Positions 35,959 through 46,100 of a stretch of DNA of 64,000 nt are shown piece after piece; the stretch's first letter is position 1, and every line of letters begins with the position of its first letter. The DNA lies in NCBI GenBank assembly GCA_028714875.1, contig JAQTLN010000010.1, forward strand, positions 1-64,000, in the 5' to 3' direction. Below the pieces are notes generated by a model. That model was not told the origin of the DNA and ran no database searches. It saw only the letters and a list, made by a program, of their open reading frames with translations. Source of the DNA: Gallionellaceae bacterium. GTDB lineage: Bacteria; Pseudomonadota; Gammaproteobacteria; Burkholderiales; Thiobacillaceae. The translations under genes were made by a program, and so were the position numbers.

Positions 35959-37320
35959 ATGAGCAGGAAATATTTCGGCACCGACGGTGTTCGCGGCAAG
36001 GTCGGTGAAGAGCCCATCACCCCCGATTTCGCGATGCGCCTGGGTTATGCCGCCGGCAAGGTACTGGCGGCGGCGGAAGTCGAGGCCATGCATGGCGAGC
36101 GGCCCGGCGTGCTGATCGGCAAGGACACGCGCATTTCCGGCTACATGCTGGAATCCGCCCTGCAAGCCGGCCTTACGGCGGCGGGTGTCGATGTGCGCCT
36201 GACCGGGCCGATGCCCACGCCCGGCATTGCCTACCTCACTCGCGCCCTGCGTTTGCAGGCGGGCGTGGTGATTTCCGCCTCGCACAATCCGTATGAAGAC
36301 AACGGCATCAAGTTCTTCTCCGCGCGCGGCACCAAGCTGCCGGACGACGTGGAGCTGGCGATCGAGGCCGCGCTCGAGCAGCCGATGAAAACCGCTTCCT
36401 CGAAGCAGTTGGGCAAGGTCAAGCGGGTGGACGACGCCGCCGGCCGCTACATCGAGTTCTGCAAGAGCACCTTCCCCACCGATATGAATCTGCGCGGCAT
36501 GCGCATCGTGGTGGATTGCGCCAACGGCGCCGGCTATCACATCGCACCGCATGTGTTCCACGAATTGGGCGCCGATGTCATTCCCATCGCCAACGAGCCC
36601 AACGGCATGAATATCAACAAGGAATGCGGCGCCACCCACACCGATTTCCTGGCGCGCGCGGTGCGCCAGCATCGCGCCGATGTCGGCATTGCCCTCGACG
36701 GCGACGGCGACCGTCTGATGATGAGCGATGCCACCGGCCAGATCATGGACGGCGACAAACTGCTCTACGCCATCGCCCGCTTTCGCCAGGAAAGTGGCTA
36801 TCGCAACGGCGGCGTGGTGGGCACGCTGATGACCAACCTGGGCACCGAGCTGGCCATCAAGGCGCTCGGCTGCGAGTTCAGGCGCGCCAACGTCGGCGAC
36901 CGCTATGTGCTGGAAGTGTTGCAACAGAATGGCTGGCATCTCGGCGGCGAGTCTTCCGGCCACATCCTCTGCCTGGACAAGCACACCACCGGCGACGGTA
37001 TCGTCTCCGCCCTGCAAGTGCTCGCCGCCCTGCGTGGCGCCGGCCGCTCGCTTACCGACTACACGCGCGATTGTCCGACCTATCCGCAGTTGTTGCTCAA
37101 CGTGCGCGTAGCCCGGGGCTTCAAGACCGACGGCGACGCCGGCGTGGCGCAAGCCGTGGCGGAAGTGGAGGCGGAACTGGGCGACAGCGGCCGCGTGGTG
37201 CTGCGCGCCTCCGGCACCGAACCACTGATCCGGGTAATGGTGGAAGGGCGCGACGAAGCCCAGGTGAAGCGCACCGCCCACCATATCGCCGATGCGGTGC
37301 GGACGGCGGCGGGGGTGTAG
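35959..37320 (+). CDS. glmM: Phosphoglucosamine mutase
   Basis: GlmM converts glucosamine-6-phosphate to glucosamine-1-phosphate for UDP-GlcNAc synthesis. The 453-residue protein has the N-terminal FGTDGVRG, the phosphoserine loop [18 protein letters not shown], the metal site [11 protein letters not shown], the sugar loop GGESSGH and the phosphate-binding [12 protein letters not shown]. It is complete. It follows folP after 130 bases containing a repeat. Confidence 0.97.
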   Translation: MSRKYFGTDGVRGKVGEEPITPDFAMRLGYAAGKVLAAAEVEAMHGERPGVLIGKDTRISGYMLESALQAGLTAAGVDVRLTGPMPTPGIAYLTRALRLQAGVVISASHNPYEDNGIKFFSARGTKLPDDVELAIEAALEQPMKTASSKQLGKVKRVDDAAGRYIEFCKSTFPTDMNLRGMRIVVDCANGAGYHIAPHVFHELGADVIPIANEPNGMNINKECGATHTDFLARAVRQHRADVGIALDGDGDRLMMSDATGQIMDGDKLLYAIARFRQESGYRNGGVVGTLMTNLGTELAIKALGCEFRRANVGDRYVLEVLQQNGWHLGGESSGHILCLDKHTTGDGIVSALQVLAALRGAGRSLTDYTRDCPTYPQLLLNVRVARGFKTDGDAGVAQAVAEVEAELGDSGRVVLRASGTEPLIRVMVEGRDEAQVKRTAHHIADAVRTAAGV

Positions 37321-37383
37321 GGCGGAACGCGAAGCGGTTCCGCCGATTCAAGTGGCGGATCGCCCTTCGGGCATCCGCCCTAC
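37317..37383. repeat. Palindromic repeat family G, after glmM
   Basis: GTAGGGCGGAACGCGAAGCG and its paired GGCGGATCGCCCTTCGGGC unit, ending CCGCCCTAC. Each half forms its own hairpin and the ends mirror each other. It begins at the glmM stop codon. Confidence 0.8.
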
Positions 37384-37433
37384 CCGATGGGTGAGGGTCG
37401 TCGAAAGCTGCGCGATCAACCGAGGTTCCCGCA

Positions 37434-37464
37434 ATTATTACAGCCGTCACAAGGTTGTAATAAT
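37434..37464 (+). promoter_or_regulatory. Candidate Pho box upstream of pstS
   Basis: CCGTCAC (37444-37450), four bases, then TTGTAAT (37455-37461) has the 7-4-7 spacing of a PhoB box, with one and two mismatches to CTGTCAT. It sits within an inverted repeat (ATTATTACA at 37434 and TGTAATAAT at 37456). A CATAAG about ten bases on could be the -10. The distance to pstS is about 60 bases. Confidence 0.5.
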
Positions 37465-37519
37465 CGGCGCATAAGCTGCGCGGGTCCCCAACTGATGACC
37501 TTCCTTCCGGAGTTTGATT

Positions 37520-38530
37520 ATGAAAAGCACGATGCTGAAAATGGCCACCCTGGCCGCCGCCATGTCCCTCTCCCTGTCCGCCCTGGCCACCGACATCACC
37601 GGCGCCGGCGCGACCTTCCCCTACGCCGTCTACACCAAGTGGGCCGAGGCCTATAAAGGCGCCACCAACAACCAGGTGAACTACCAGGGCATCGGTTCTT
37701 CCGGCGGCATCAAGCAGATCAAGGCCAAGACCGTCGACTTCGGCGGCACCGACGCGCCCCTCTCCGAGACTGAACTGGATGCCGCGCATCTGATCCAGGT
37801 GCCGACCGTGATGGGCGGCGTCACCATCGTCTTCAACCTGCCCGGCATCGAATCCGGCAAGCTGAAGCTGGATGGCGTCACCGCCGCCAACATCTTCCGC
37901 GGCGCCATCACCAAGTGGAATGACCCCGCCATCGCCGCGCTGAACCCCGGCCTGAAACTGCCCGCCACCGCGATCACCGTGGCCCACCGTTCCGATGGTT
38001 CCGGCACCACCCATGTGTTCACCCACTACCTGGCCAAGCAGTCCATGGCGTTCAAGCGCGACGTCGGCGCCGACAAGACCGTGAACTGGCCGGTCAATGG
38101 CGTCGGTGGCAAGGGCAACCCCGGTGTCGCCGCCAACGTGCAGAAAATCGCCGGTGCCATCGGCTACGTCGATATTGCCGATGCCATGAAGAACGGCATG
38201 AATTTCGTGGCGCTGAAGAACCGCGCCGGCAACTTCATCGTGCCGAGTCAGGACGCGGTGGCGGATGCCGCCGGCGGCGCCAACTTCAAGGTCAAGGGCA
38301 TGGCCCCCGACCTGCTCGACCAGACCCACAAGAATGCCTGGCCGATCACCTCCGCGACCTACCTCCTGGCCTATGAGAAAGGTTCCGACGCCACCCGCCA
38401 GAAAGGCGTGGTCGATTTCGTTACCTGGTCCCTCAACAACGGCCAGAAGATGGCCGAGGACCTGGGCTTCGTCGCCCTGCCCGCCAACGTGGTGAAGATG
38501 GTCGAAGTGGAAATGAAGAACATCAAATAA
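37520..38530 (+). CDS. pstS: Phosphate ABC transporter periplasmic binding protein PstS
   Basis: PstS captures phosphate in the periplasm for PstCAB. The 336-residue protein has a signal peptide (MATLAAAMSLSLSALA). DITGAGATFPYAVYTKWAE, SSGGIKQIKAKTVDFGGTD and RSDGSGTTHVFTHYL are the phosphate-binding loops. I start at the ATG at 37520, preceded by GGAG; a TTG two codons earlier is possible. A strong hairpin follows the stop. Confidence 0.97.
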   Translation: MKSTMLKMATLAAAMSLSLSALATDITGAGATFPYAVYTKWAEAYKGATNNQVNYQGIGSSGGIKQIKAKTVDFGGTDAPLSETELDAAHLIQVPTVMGGVTIVFNLPGIESGKLKLDGVTAANIFRGAITKWNDPAIAALNPGLKLPATAITVAHRSDGSGTTHVFTHYLAKQSMAFKRDVGADKTVNWPVNGVGGKGNPGVAANVQKIAGAIGYVDIADAMKNGMNFVALKNRAGNFIVPSQDAVADAAGGANFKVKGMAPDLLDQTHKNAWPITSATYLLAYEKGSDATRQKGVVDFVTWSLNNGQKMAEDLGFVALPANVVKMVEVEMKNIK

Positions 38531-38547
38531 TCCCGTCTGTTGTGCCG

Positions 38548-38584
38548 ATTCGGGCGCGGAAGACTCTTCCGCGCCCGAATTTTC
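38548..38584 (+). terminator. Terminator or attenuator between pstS and pstC
   Basis: A 16-base perfect palindrome (ATTCGGGCGCGGAAGA and its mirror, 38548-38580) runs into TTTTC. It would yield excess PstS over the membrane parts, as is common for binding-protein genes. Confidence 0.85.
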
Positions 38585-38651
38585 TCCGCAAGCCTCCTTG
38601 TCTAGTTGAGGGGGCTTCCGGAGAATGCCGGAAAAATCAGGAATCAACGCA

Positions 38652-39623
38652 ATGAGCGAAGTGGCCCCGCCCGTCGACCTGCACGCCAGCCAGGTTCGGA
38701 AATTTAAAATCCAGGACATGTTCTTTCACCAGGTCACTCTGGTGTTCGCGTTCATCGTGCTGGCGGCGCTGGCGGGCATTCTGGTCTCCCTGGCGATCGA
38801 GGCCATGCCGGCGCTGAAGCAGTTTGGACCGGGATTCCTCTGGAGCAACGTCTGGAGCGTGCCGGACGACGAGTTCGGCGCCTTGAGCGCGATCTACGGC
38901 ACCGTGGTGACCTCGGTGATCGCCCTGGTGATCGCCGTTCCGGTCAGCTTCGGCATCGCCCTGTTCCTCACCGAGACCTGCCCGGTCTGGCTGCGCCGCC
39001 CCCTGGGCATGGCCATCGAACTGCTCGCCGGCGTGCCCTCCATCATCTACGGCATCTGGGGCCTGTTCGTGTTCGCGCCGCTGTTCGCCGCGCATGTGCA
39101 ACCCAGCCTGCAAGCCTTCTTCGATGGCGCCCCGATGATCGGTAGCTGGTTCGCCGGCCCGCCCATCGGCATCGGCATTCTCACCGCCGGCATCGTGTTG
39201 TCCCTGATGGTGATTCCCTTCGTCGCCTCGGTGATGCGCGACGTGTTCGAGACCGTGCCGGCGCCGCTCAAGGAATCCGCCTACGGGATCGGTTGCACCA
39301 CCTGGGAAGTGGTGGTCAACGTGGTTCTCCCCTACACCCGCGTCGGCGTGATCGGCGGCATCATGCTCGGCCTCGGCCGCGCCCTGGGCGAGACGATGGC
39401 GGTCACTTTCGTGATCGGCAACGCCAACCGCATCGTCGGCAGCCTGTTCGCGCCGGGCACTTCGATCGCCTCCACCCTGGCCAATGAATTCGGTGAGGCC
39501 GATCCCGGCCTGCACATCTCCTCGTTGTTCGCCCTCGGTCTGGTGCTGTTCGTCATCACCTTTATCGTGCTCGCGATCTCCCGCTGGCTGATCCAGCGCG
39601 GCGTCAACAAACAAGGCAAATAA
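38652..39623 (+). CDS. pstC: Phosphate ABC transporter permease PstC
   Basis: The inner-membrane permease has about 323 residues from the ATG at 38652 (an ATG at 38625 in frame lies too near its GGAG). Six hydrophobic segments are visible. [18 protein letters not shown] is the EAA loop that contacts PstB, and [16 protein letters not shown] is typical of PstC. The order S-C-A-B is kept. Confidence 0.95.
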   Translation: MSEVAPPVDLHASQVRKFKIQDMFFHQVTLVFAFIVLAALAGILVSLAIEAMPALKQFGPGFLWSNVWSVPDDEFGALSAIYGTVVTSVIALVIAVPVSFGIALFLTETCPVWLRRPLGMAIELLAGVPSIIYGIWGLFVFAPLFAAHVQPSLQAFFDGAPMIGSWFAGPPIGIGILTAGIVLSLMVIPFVASVMRDVFETVPAPLKESAYGIGCTTWEVVVNVVLPYTRVGVIGGIMLGLGRALGETMAVTFVIGNANRIVGSLFAPGTSIASTLANEFGEADPGLHISSLFALGLVLFVITFIVLAISRWLIQRGVNKQGK

Positions 39624-39633
39624 GGGGCTGTCC

Positions 39634-39678
39634 ATGAATAACTCGAACATTCTGGCCGCACTGGAGGACGCGCCATGA
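39634..39678 (+). CDS. 14-codon leader peptide overlapping the pstA start
   Basis: The mini-frame ATG-AAT-AAC ... GCG-CCA-TGA encodes [14 protein letters not shown]. It starts 10 bases after the pstC stop and its TGA overlaps the pstA ATG (ATGA). The peptide may exist only to couple translation of pstA to pstC. Its product function is unknown. Confidence 0.4.
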   Translation: MNNSNILAALEDAP

Positions 39679-40517
39679 GCCTGTACACCCGCCGCATCTG
39701 GACCAACCGCACCGGCATTGCCCTGTCGATGCTGGCGATGGCCTTCGGCCTGGCCGCCCTGATGTGGATACTCTGGACCCTGTTCTCCAACGGCTTCGCC
39801 GCGCTCTCCTGGGACTTCTTCACCCAGGACACGCCGGCGCCCGGCAGCGAGGGCGGCGGCCTGCGCAATGCCATCGTCGGCAGCCTGATGATCATCGGCG
39901 TGACCACGCTGGTCTCCACCCCGATCGGCATCCTGGCCGGCATCTATCTGGCGGAATTCGGCACGACCTCCAAATTCGCCGCGACCACCCGCTTCGTCAC
40001 CGACATCATGTTATCGGCCCCTTCCATCGTCGTTGGCCTGTTCGTCTATGCCCTGGTGGTGGCCACGCTGGGCGGTTTCTCCGGCTGGTCGGGGTCGCTG
40101 GCGCTGTCGCTGATCGCCATTCCCGTGGTGGTGCGGACCACGGAAAACATGCTGCTGCTGGTGCCTTCCAGCCTGCGCGAGGCGGCCTTCGCCATCGGCG
40201 CGCCGCGCTGGCAGGTGTCCTTGAAAGTTACCCTGCGCGCGGTCAAGGCCGGTGTGGTGACTGGCATCCTGCTGGCCATCGCCCGCGTCACCGGAGAAAC
40301 CGCGCCGCTGCTGTTCACCGCGCTGAACAACCAGTTCTACAGCACCGACATGTCGCAGCCGATGGGCAATCTGCCCGTGGTGATCTTCCAGTTCGCCATG
40401 AGCCCTTATGACAACTGGGTCAGCCTGGCCTGGGGCGGCGCCCTGCTGATCGCCCTGCTGGTGCTCGGGATCAACGTGATCGCGCGGGTCCTGTTCCGCA
40501 AAAAATCCTCAGACTGA
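39675..40517 (+). CDS. pstA: Phosphate ABC transporter permease PstA
   Basis: The 280-residue permease has six hydrophobic segments. Motifs typical of PstA are [31 protein letters not shown] and the EAA-like loop [17 protein letters not shown]. It pairs with PstC to form the phosphate channel. Its ATG overlaps the 14-codon leader by four bases, with GGAG seven bases before it. Confidence 0.95.
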   Translation: MSLYTRRIWTNRTGIALSMLAMAFGLAALMWILWTLFSNGFAALSWDFFTQDTPAPGSEGGGLRNAIVGSLMIIGVTTLVSTPIGILAGIYLAEFGTTSKFAATTRFVTDIMLSAPSIVVGLFVYALVVATLGGFSGWSGSLALSLIAIPVVVRTTENMLLLVPSSLREAAFAIGAPRWQVSLKVTLRAVKAGVVTGILLAIARVTGETAPLLFTALNNQFYSTDMSQPMGNLPVVIFQFAMSPYDNWVSLAWGGALLIALLVLGINVIARVLFRKKSSD

Positions 40518-40531
40518 ATACGGAGTCATTG

Positions 40532-41314
40532 ATGTCCGCCCCCCAACAAACCGCCGACGGCGATGCCATCCTGGAAGTTCGCGACCTGAATTTTTTCTAT
40601 GGCGACTTTCGCGGCCTCACCAATGTTTCCCTGAATATCGCGAAAAGCCGGGTGACCGCCTTCATCGGCCCCTCCGGTTGCGGGAAATCGACCCTGCTGC
40701 GCACCTTCAACCGCATGTATGACCTCTACCCCGGCCAGCGCGCCGAAGGGCAGATCAACTTCCACGGCAACAACCTGCTGGACAAGAAACAGGACGTGAA
40801 CCTGGTGCGCGCCAAGATCGGCATGGTGTTCCAGAAGCCGACGCCGTTTCCGATGACCATCTACGAGAACATCGCCTTCGGCGTGCGCCTGTATGAAAGG
40901 CTGCCCAAGTCGGAAATGGACGACCGCGTCGAATGGGCGCTGCGCAAGGCGGCCATGTGGGACGAGGCCAAGGACAAACTGCAACAAAGCGGCCTGTCGC
41001 TCTCCGGCGGCCAGCAACAGCGTTTGTGCATCGCCCGCACCATCGCGGTGAAGCCGGAAATCGTCCTGCTCGACGAGCCGACCTCCGCGCTCGACCCGAT
41101 TTCCACAGCCAAGATCGAAGAACTGATCAACGAGTTGAAGGCCGACTACACCATCGCCATCGTCACCCACAACATGCAGCAGGCGGCGCGCATCTCCGAC
41201 TTCACCGCCTTCATGTATCTGGGCGAACTGATCGAGTTCGGCAAGACCGATACCCTGTTCATCAAACCCCGGCAGAAGCAGACCGAGGACTACATCACCG
41301 GCCGCTTCGGCTGA
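40532..41314 (+). CDS. pstB: Phosphate ABC transporter ATPase PstB
   Basis: PstB drives phosphate import. The 260-residue protein has Walker [10 protein letters not shown], signature [13 protein letters not shown], Walker [14 protein letters not shown] and the switch THNMQQA. The Pst-specific [11 protein letters not shown] is present. The ATG at 40532 follows GGAG by six bases. phoU and phoBR, which often come next, are absent. Confidence 0.97.
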   Translation: MSAPQQTADGDAILEVRDLNFFYGDFRGLTNVSLNIAKSRVTAFIGPSGCGKSTLLRTFNRMYDLYPGQRAEGQINFHGNNLLDKKQDVNLVRAKIGMVFQKPTPFPMTIYENIAFGVRLYERLPKSEMDDRVEWALRKAAMWDEAKDKLQQSGLSLSGGQQQRLCIARTIAVKPEIVLLDEPTSALDPISTAKIEELINELKADYTIAIVTHNMQQAARISDFTAFMYLGELIEFGKTDTLFIKPRQKQTEDYITGRFG

Positions 41315-41388
41315 TCTGCCTCCCCCTTTCCCAAAGGCTCTGTATGCGTTTGTTGTTGAAAGCACATGGAGCGCTGACTGGGGCGACT

Positions 41389-41486
41389 TCCCCCTTTTCC
41401 AAAGGGGGATTGAGGGGGATTTAGCGACGTTTGCCTGGGCAGCCGCCTCAAAAATCCCCCCTGGCCCCCCTTTGAAAAGGGGGGGA
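41389..41486. repeat. Palindromic repeat family B, copy 2
   Basis: CCCCCTTTTCCAAAGGGGG and CCCCCCTTTGAAAAGGGG flank a spacer (TAGCGACGTTTGCCTGGGCA) that is copy 1's spacer inverted. The space 41315-41609 contains only this element. Confidence 0.85.
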
Positions 41487-41609
41487 ACCTCCCATGTCAG
41501 CGCCATTCTCCAACGCGGACCGGGCGGCGTCGTTGCCGTCACATTTCCTTCATCATTTCGTCACCTTGCGTGGCTACACTGCCGGCTTCATCGTGGTCCC
41601 GCCTGAGCC

Positions 41610-43448
41610 GTGCAAACCCTTCCAGAAATCCAGAGTGAACTGAACGCGCTGCGCGCGAGGGTGGCCGCCGATCAGCTGGCCTTGCTGGCGGACTGGGATG
41701 CCATCCTGGCCGGCTCCGGTTATGCGCGGGATGCCGCCAACCTGGCGGCTTACATCGCGTTCCGGCGGCAGGATCTGAGCGGCCTGCAGGAACGTCTGAG
41801 CGAACTCGGTCTTTCCTCGCTGGGACGCTGCGAGGGCCATGTCATCGCCACCCTGGACGCTGTCGCTCTGGCGTTGGATGCGCTGGCCGGCGTCTGTCCC
41901 GCCGACGCGGTGCTGCCGCGCGCCGGGCGCGGCAATCGTCAGGGCGACAAACGCCTCAAACAGAACACCCAACACCTGCTGGGCCGCGAACCAAAAAAGC
42001 GGCGTACCCGCATCATGGTCACCCTGCCCAGCGCGGCGGCGGGCGAGGCGCGTTTCGTGCGCGATCTGGTCGAGCGCGGCATGGACATCGCGCGCATCAA
42101 CTGCGCCCATGACGATGCCGCCACCTGGCAGGCGATGATCAACCACATCCGCGCCGCCGCCGCCGCGACAAAACGTACCTGTCTCATCCACATGGACCTG
42201 GCCGGGCCGAAGCTGCGCACCGGCGAGATGGCGGCCACGCCGGGCCGCCTGCGTCTGAGGCCCAAGCGTGATGAACGCGGCGACACCCGCGCGCCGGCCT
42301 ATTTTCTCCTCGACGCCAGTGGCGAGCCCGGTGGCCCCGGCCTGCGCGGCGCCACCGGCCTGGCCGGCTACCCGAGACTGAGCGTGGCGCGCGACTGGCT
42401 AGACCGCCTGCATCCGGGCGATCTGATCGAAGCGACCGACACACGCGGCAAGAAGCGCATCTTCAACGTGCTGGAACGCATGGGCGAGACGCATCTGCTT
42501 GCCTGTACCGCCGATTCGGTCTGGCTGGAACCGGGCTGTGCGCTGAAACACCTGTCCGCCGAGGGCAAGCAGCGCGTCACCAAGCTCGGGGAACTGGAAG
42601 CCAGTTCGGAAGTGCTGCTGGTGCATATCGGCGACCGCATCCTGCTCTCGCGTGACGCCGCCCCCGGCGAGACGGGTAGCGAGGAGGGCTACGCTGGACG
42701 CATTCCCTGCGCGCAGCCGGAAGTGCTGGACAGCTTGCGCGTGGGTGAGCGGGTGTTCATCGACGACGGCCAGATCGGCGCCGAAGTGGAAAGCCTGGAC
42801 GCCGCCGGCGCCTGGTTGCGCATTACCCGCGCGCGCCCGGAGGGCGACAAGATTCGTCCCGGCAAGGGCCTGAATTTCCCCGACAGCGAACTGCTGCTGC
42901 CCGCCCTGAGCGACAAGGATTTGCTCGATCTCGATTTCGTCGCCCGCGAGGCCGACATCGTGGGCTATTCTTTCGTGCAGTCGGCGGCGGATATGGATCG
43001 CCTGGCCGATGAGCTGGAAGCGCGCGGCGCCGGCGGCAAGGGTCGCATCGCCAAGATCGAAACCCGGCGCGCGGTGGCCAACCTGCCGGAAATCATCGTT
43101 CACGGCGCCAGCCGGGCGCCGTTCGGCTTGATGATCGCGCGGGGTGATCTTGCGGTGGAAATCGGCTGGAGCCGGCTCGCCGAGATACAGGAAGAAATGT
43201 TGTGGCTGGCGGAAGCGGCCCATGTACCGGTAGTGTGGGCAACTCAGGTGTTCGAGCAACTGATCAAGGAAAATCTGCCCTCGCGCGCGGAAATGACCGA
43301 TGCCGCCATGTCGGAGCGCGCCGAATGCGTCATGTTGAACAAGGGTCCGTTCGTGCTGGATGCGATTGCCATGCTGGATGACATCGCGCGCCGTATGCGT
43401 TCCCATCAACACAAGAAATCCGCCCGTTTGCGGGCATTACATTGGTAA
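41610..43448 (+). CDS. pyk: Atypical pyruvate kinase
   Basis: A 612-residue relative of pyruvate kinase. The first 125 or so residues form a helical extension. RTRIMVTLPSAA and HMDLAGPKLRTGEM match the PK N-terminal barrel motifs. The B domain is enlarged (about 215-390). AKIETRRAVANLPEI, FGLMIARGDLAVEIGWSRL and VVWATQVFEQLIKENLPSRAE (motif positions about 480-560) contain the catalytic Lys and the metal ligands. The regulatory C domain is missing: the protein ends shortly after the barrel. The start is a GTG. Catalysis is likely, allostery probably different from canonical enzymes. Confidence 0.82.
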   Translation: MQTLPEIQSELNALRARVAADQLALLADWDAILAGSGYARDAANLAAYIAFRRQDLSGLQERLSELGLSSLGRCEGHVIATLDAVALALDALAGVCPADAVLPRAGRGNRQGDKRLKQNTQHLLGREPKKRRTRIMVTLPSAAAGEARFVRDLVERGMDIARINCAHDDAATWQAMINHIRAAAAATKRTCLIHMDLAGPKLRTGEMAATPGRLRLRPKRDERGDTRAPAYFLLDASGEPGGPGLRGATGLAGYPRLSVARDWLDRLHPGDLIEATDTRGKKRIFNVLERMGETHLLACTADSVWLEPGCALKHLSAEGKQRVTKLGELEASSEVLLVHIGDRILLSRDAAPGETGSEEGYAGRIPCAQPEVLDSLRVGERVFIDDGQIGAEVESLDAAGAWLRITRARPEGDKIRPGKGLNFPDSELLLPALSDKDLLDLDFVAREADIVGYSFVQSAADMDRLADELEARGAGGKGRIAKIETRRAVANLPEIIVHGASRAPFGLMIARGDLAVEIGWSRLAEIQEEMLWLAEAAHVPVVWATQVFEQLIKENLPSRAEMTDAAMSERAECVMLNKGPFVLDAIAMLDDIARRMRSHQHKKSARLRALHW

Positions 43449-43461
43449 GGAAACAAACGTC

Positions 43462-43707
43462 ATGGCCAACGCCGTAAAAAATATCGCTCGATTCATCCGC
43501 AAGAATCCGGATGGCAAAGCCGCGTCCGACCTCAGAGATCTCTGCATGGCGCTGGAGTCCTCCGCGTCGTTCGACCTGGGATGCCTCTATCAGCTGGACA
43601 AGAAACCGTTCGAGCTGGCGATCGATTTGCTGGAGGAGTGGCGCTTCGACCGCCACGTATTCGAACGCCGCCTGCAGAAATATCTGGATGAGCCGGCGGA
43701 AGAGTAA
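43462..43707 (+). CDS. Small conserved hypothetical protein downstream of pyk
   Basis: The 81-residue protein starts at the ATG at 43462 after AAGGAAAC, 13 bases beyond the pyruvate kinase stop. I do not recognise it. It is soluble and helical, with IARFIRKNPDGKAASDLRDL and YQLDKKPFELAIDLLEEWRF. Close spacing suggests cotranscription with pyk. Confidence 0.7.
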   Translation: MANAVKNIARFIRKNPDGKAASDLRDLCMALESSASFDLGCLYQLDKKPFELAIDLLEEWRFDRHVFERRLQKYLDEPAEE

Positions 43708-43743
43708 GACCCGCAACGGTGGTCATCGCGGGCAAGCCCACTG

Positions 43744-44961
43744 CTACGACCGCGCCACCTCCCGCAGTACCGCTTCAAACCGCTCCACGATCGCTTCCCA
43801 GCCATGCGCCCGCATGGACTCGCTGGCGCGCTGCCCGAGACGTTGCCGTAACAGCGCATCGCCCGCCAATGCCACGGCCGCGCTGACGAAAGCCGGTGCA
43901 TCACCAACCGGCACCGTGATGCCGTTTTCCCCCTCGCGAATCAAGATTTCCGCCGCCGCGCGTCGATAAGCAACGACGCCCAGGCCGCTGGCCAGGGCTT
44001 CGGTCAGCACATTGCCCCAGGTTTCCGAGAGGCTGCCGAACAGGAACAGGTCGGCGCTGGCGTAATGGGCGGCGAGGTCTTCGCCGCCGCGTGGGCCGGC
44101 GAAGACGTGGTCCGGATGCGCCGCGCGCAGTCGCGCGAGGGAGGGGCCGTCGCCCACCCAGACCATGCGCGCGCGGCGCTTATTCGCATCGATGCCGGCG
44201 GCGATGGCGGCGAACGCCTGTTCCACCACTTGCAGATTTTTTTCCGGGGCGAGGCGGCCGACATAAAGGCAGACCAGGTCGCCGTCCGCCAGCGCCCAAC
44301 GGCGGCGCAGGGCGCGGTCGCGCCGGGCCGGATGAAACAAGCGGGTATCGACGCCACGCCCCACCGCGCGCACGTTGGGAATGCCGCGCGCCGTCAGTTC
44401 TCCCGCCAGTTCCGGCGTCGGCACCAGCGTGGCCTGGCAGCGCCGGTGCAGGGCGTCGAGCCAGCCGGTGACCCAGGGCATCAACCAGTTGAGGCCATAG
44501 TGGCCGCTGTATTGCGCGAAGTGCGTGTGATAGCCGGAAGTGAGCGGCAGCTTGCGGGCGCGCGCGGCATGTACGGCGGCCCAGCCCAGGGGGCCTTCGG
44601 TCACCACATGGACGAGGTCGGGGCGTTGCTGATCCATCAGCCGCCCGAGACGCCGCCAGGCCGGCAACCCCAGGCGCAGGCCGGGGTAGTTCGGAATCGG
44701 CAGGCCGGGCACGGTCCAGGTGTCTGGAGCGGCCGTGTCATGGCGCTGTCCGGGCCGCACCAGCCCGACCCAATGGCCGCGCGCGCGTAAGCCTCGCACC
44801 ATGCGTTCCGTGGTCATGGCGACGCCATTGATTTCCGGGGGGTAGGTTTCAGTCACCAGGAGGATGCGCAGTGGGGTATTTCTCCCCTCTCCCGCCGGGA
44901 GAGGGGCCGGGGGTGAGGGAGCGACGCATCCGCTCGCGGAAACACCGGCTTCCCGCCTCAT
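43744..44961 (-). CDS. GT4-family glycosyltransferase (second of the plcP-like operon)
   Basis: A 405-residue GT-B glycosyltransferase. The catalytic core starts with RILLVTETYPPEINGVAMT; the donor site has FGSLSETWGNVLTEALASG (E-x7-E). The start overlaps the upstream GT4 stop by four bases (ATGA), so I keep the ATG at 44961 although the next 28 residues (with APSPPAPLPAGEGR) are coded by a family A repeat that must have landed just behind the start. It resembles glycolipid-forming enzymes such as Agt, DgdA-like and mannosyltransferases. Donor and acceptor are inference. Confidence 0.82.
   Translation of the reverse strand: MRREAGVSASGCVAPSPPAPLPAGEGRNTPLRILLVTETYPPEINGVAMTTERMVRGLRARGHWVGLVRPGQRHDTAAPDTWTVPGLPIPNYPGLRLGLPAWRRLGRLMDQQRPDLVHVVTEGPLGWAAVHAARARKLPLTSGYHTHFAQYSGHYGLNWLMPWVTGWLDALHRRCQATLVPTPELAGELTARGIPNVRAVGRGVDTRLFHPARRDRALRRRWALADGDLVCLYVGRLAPEKNLQVVEQAFAAIAAGIDANKRRARMVWVGDGPSLARLRAAHPDHVFAGPRGGEDLAAHYASADLFLFGSLSETWGNVLTEALASGLGVVAYRRAAAEILIREGENGITVPVGDAPAFVSAAVALAGDALLRQRLGQRASESMRAHGWEAIVERFEAVLREVARS
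44882..44920. repeat. Palindromic repeat family A, copy 7, inside a glycosyltransferase gene
   Basis: CTCCCCTCTCCCGCCGGGAG with the G-rich tail. It is translated within the first 30 codons of the GT4 gene. Confidence 0.8.
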
Positions 44962-46100
44962 TCAGGCAGACTTTGGTAAAGCTCCGCCAGCCGCCGCGCC
45001 AGCGCCAGATCGGACCATTCCCGCGCGTAGACGCTAGCCTCGTCACCCAGGCGCGCGCGGGTTTCCCGGTCGTTCAGCAAATCCAGCAGCACCCGCGCGA
45101 AGCCGGCCGGCTCGTCCGGCGCGATGCGGCAACCGCGCCGCGCTTCCAGGATGTCGGCCGTGCCCATGATCGACAGCCCCACCACCGGGCAGCCTTGCGC
45201 CATCGCTTCCAGCAGCACCAGACCCTGGGTCTCGGTGCGCGAGGCGAAGATGAAGGCATCGGCGGCGGCGTAGGCGGCGGGCAACTCGCGCTTGCGGTCC
45301 ATGTAACCGAGGAAGCGCGCGCCGTCGCCCAAACCGAGTTGCGCCGCCCGCGCTTCCAGATCGGCGCGCGCCGGGCCTTCGCCTGTGACCAGGAACAACA
45401 ACTCCGGCAAGACATGGCGGGCAAGCGCAACCACTTCCAGGAGAAAGGCGATGTTCTTTTCATGCGCCACCCGCCCGACGAACAGCACCACCGGTTGCGC
45501 CGGGTCAATGCCGTGTCGAGCGCGGAAAGCGGCGCCGTCACCCGGCGTGAAAGCGCCGTCCGGCAGGCCGGTGGGCAATACATGCAGCGGGCGGGTGATG
45601 CCGTAGTCACGCAAGCGCGCGCGCATGGCGGAGGAAGGCACGATCACCGCGTCCAGGGCATTGCATTGGCCACGCGAGAAGCGCCGCGCCAGGCCGCGCA
45701 GCAGCGCCGCCGGCAGCCAGGGGATGTAGTGCTGGAGGTATTCCTCGAACAGGGTGTGATAAGTGGCGATCACCGGCTTGTTCAGCGCGCGGGCGGCATG
45801 CAGGCCGGCGTAATGCGCGGCGAACGGGGTCTGGATGTGGATCACATCGCATGCCTCGGCCGCTTTCAGCGTGGCGCGGCGCAACGCCGCGTAATGCGCC
45901 AGGCGATCTTCCGGATCGCCCAGCACCCGCCGCGCCGGCACCCGCGTGACCCCCGGCGCGCGGACATCGTCGCCATAGCTGGGCGCCACCAGGCTGGTCA
46001 CCACGCCGTGCGCCATGAGCGCGCCACGGAAAGTTTCGATGGAAGTGGAAACGCCGTTGATGCGCGGGAAATACACGTCGGAAACCATCAAGACGCGCAT
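44958..46100 (-). CDS. GT4-family glycosyltransferase (Agt-like)
   Basis: From the ATG at 46100 the product has 380 residues: RVLMVSDVYFPRINGVSTSI at the N-terminus, a GT-B linker near 190 (VVLFVGRVAHEKN) and the E-x7-E motif in SRTETQGLVLLEAMAQG. The start and the stop of the upstream phosphoesterase share one base (TGATG). Such GT4 enzymes next to a PlcP-like gene glycosylate diacylglycerol during phosphate starvation in other Proteobacteria. That function is inferred here from order and promoter. Confidence 0.85.
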   Translation of the reverse strand: MRVLMVSDVYFPRINGVSTSIETFRGALMAHGVVTSLVAPSYGDDVRAPGVTRVPARRVLGDPEDRLAHYAALRRATLKAAEACDVIHIQTPFAAHYAGLHAARALNKPVIATYHTLFEEYLQHYIPWLPAALLRGLARRFSRGQCNALDAVIVPSSAMRARLRDYGITRPLHVLPTGLPDGAFTPGDGAAFRARHGIDPAQPVVLFVGRVAHEKNIAFLLEVVALARHVLPELLFLVTGEGPARADLEARAAQLGLGDGARFLGYMDRKRELPAAYAAADAFIFASRTETQGLVLLEAMAQGCPVVGLSIMGTADILEARRGCRIAPDEPAGFARVLLDLLNDRETRARLGDEASVYAREWSDLALARRLAELYQSLPE

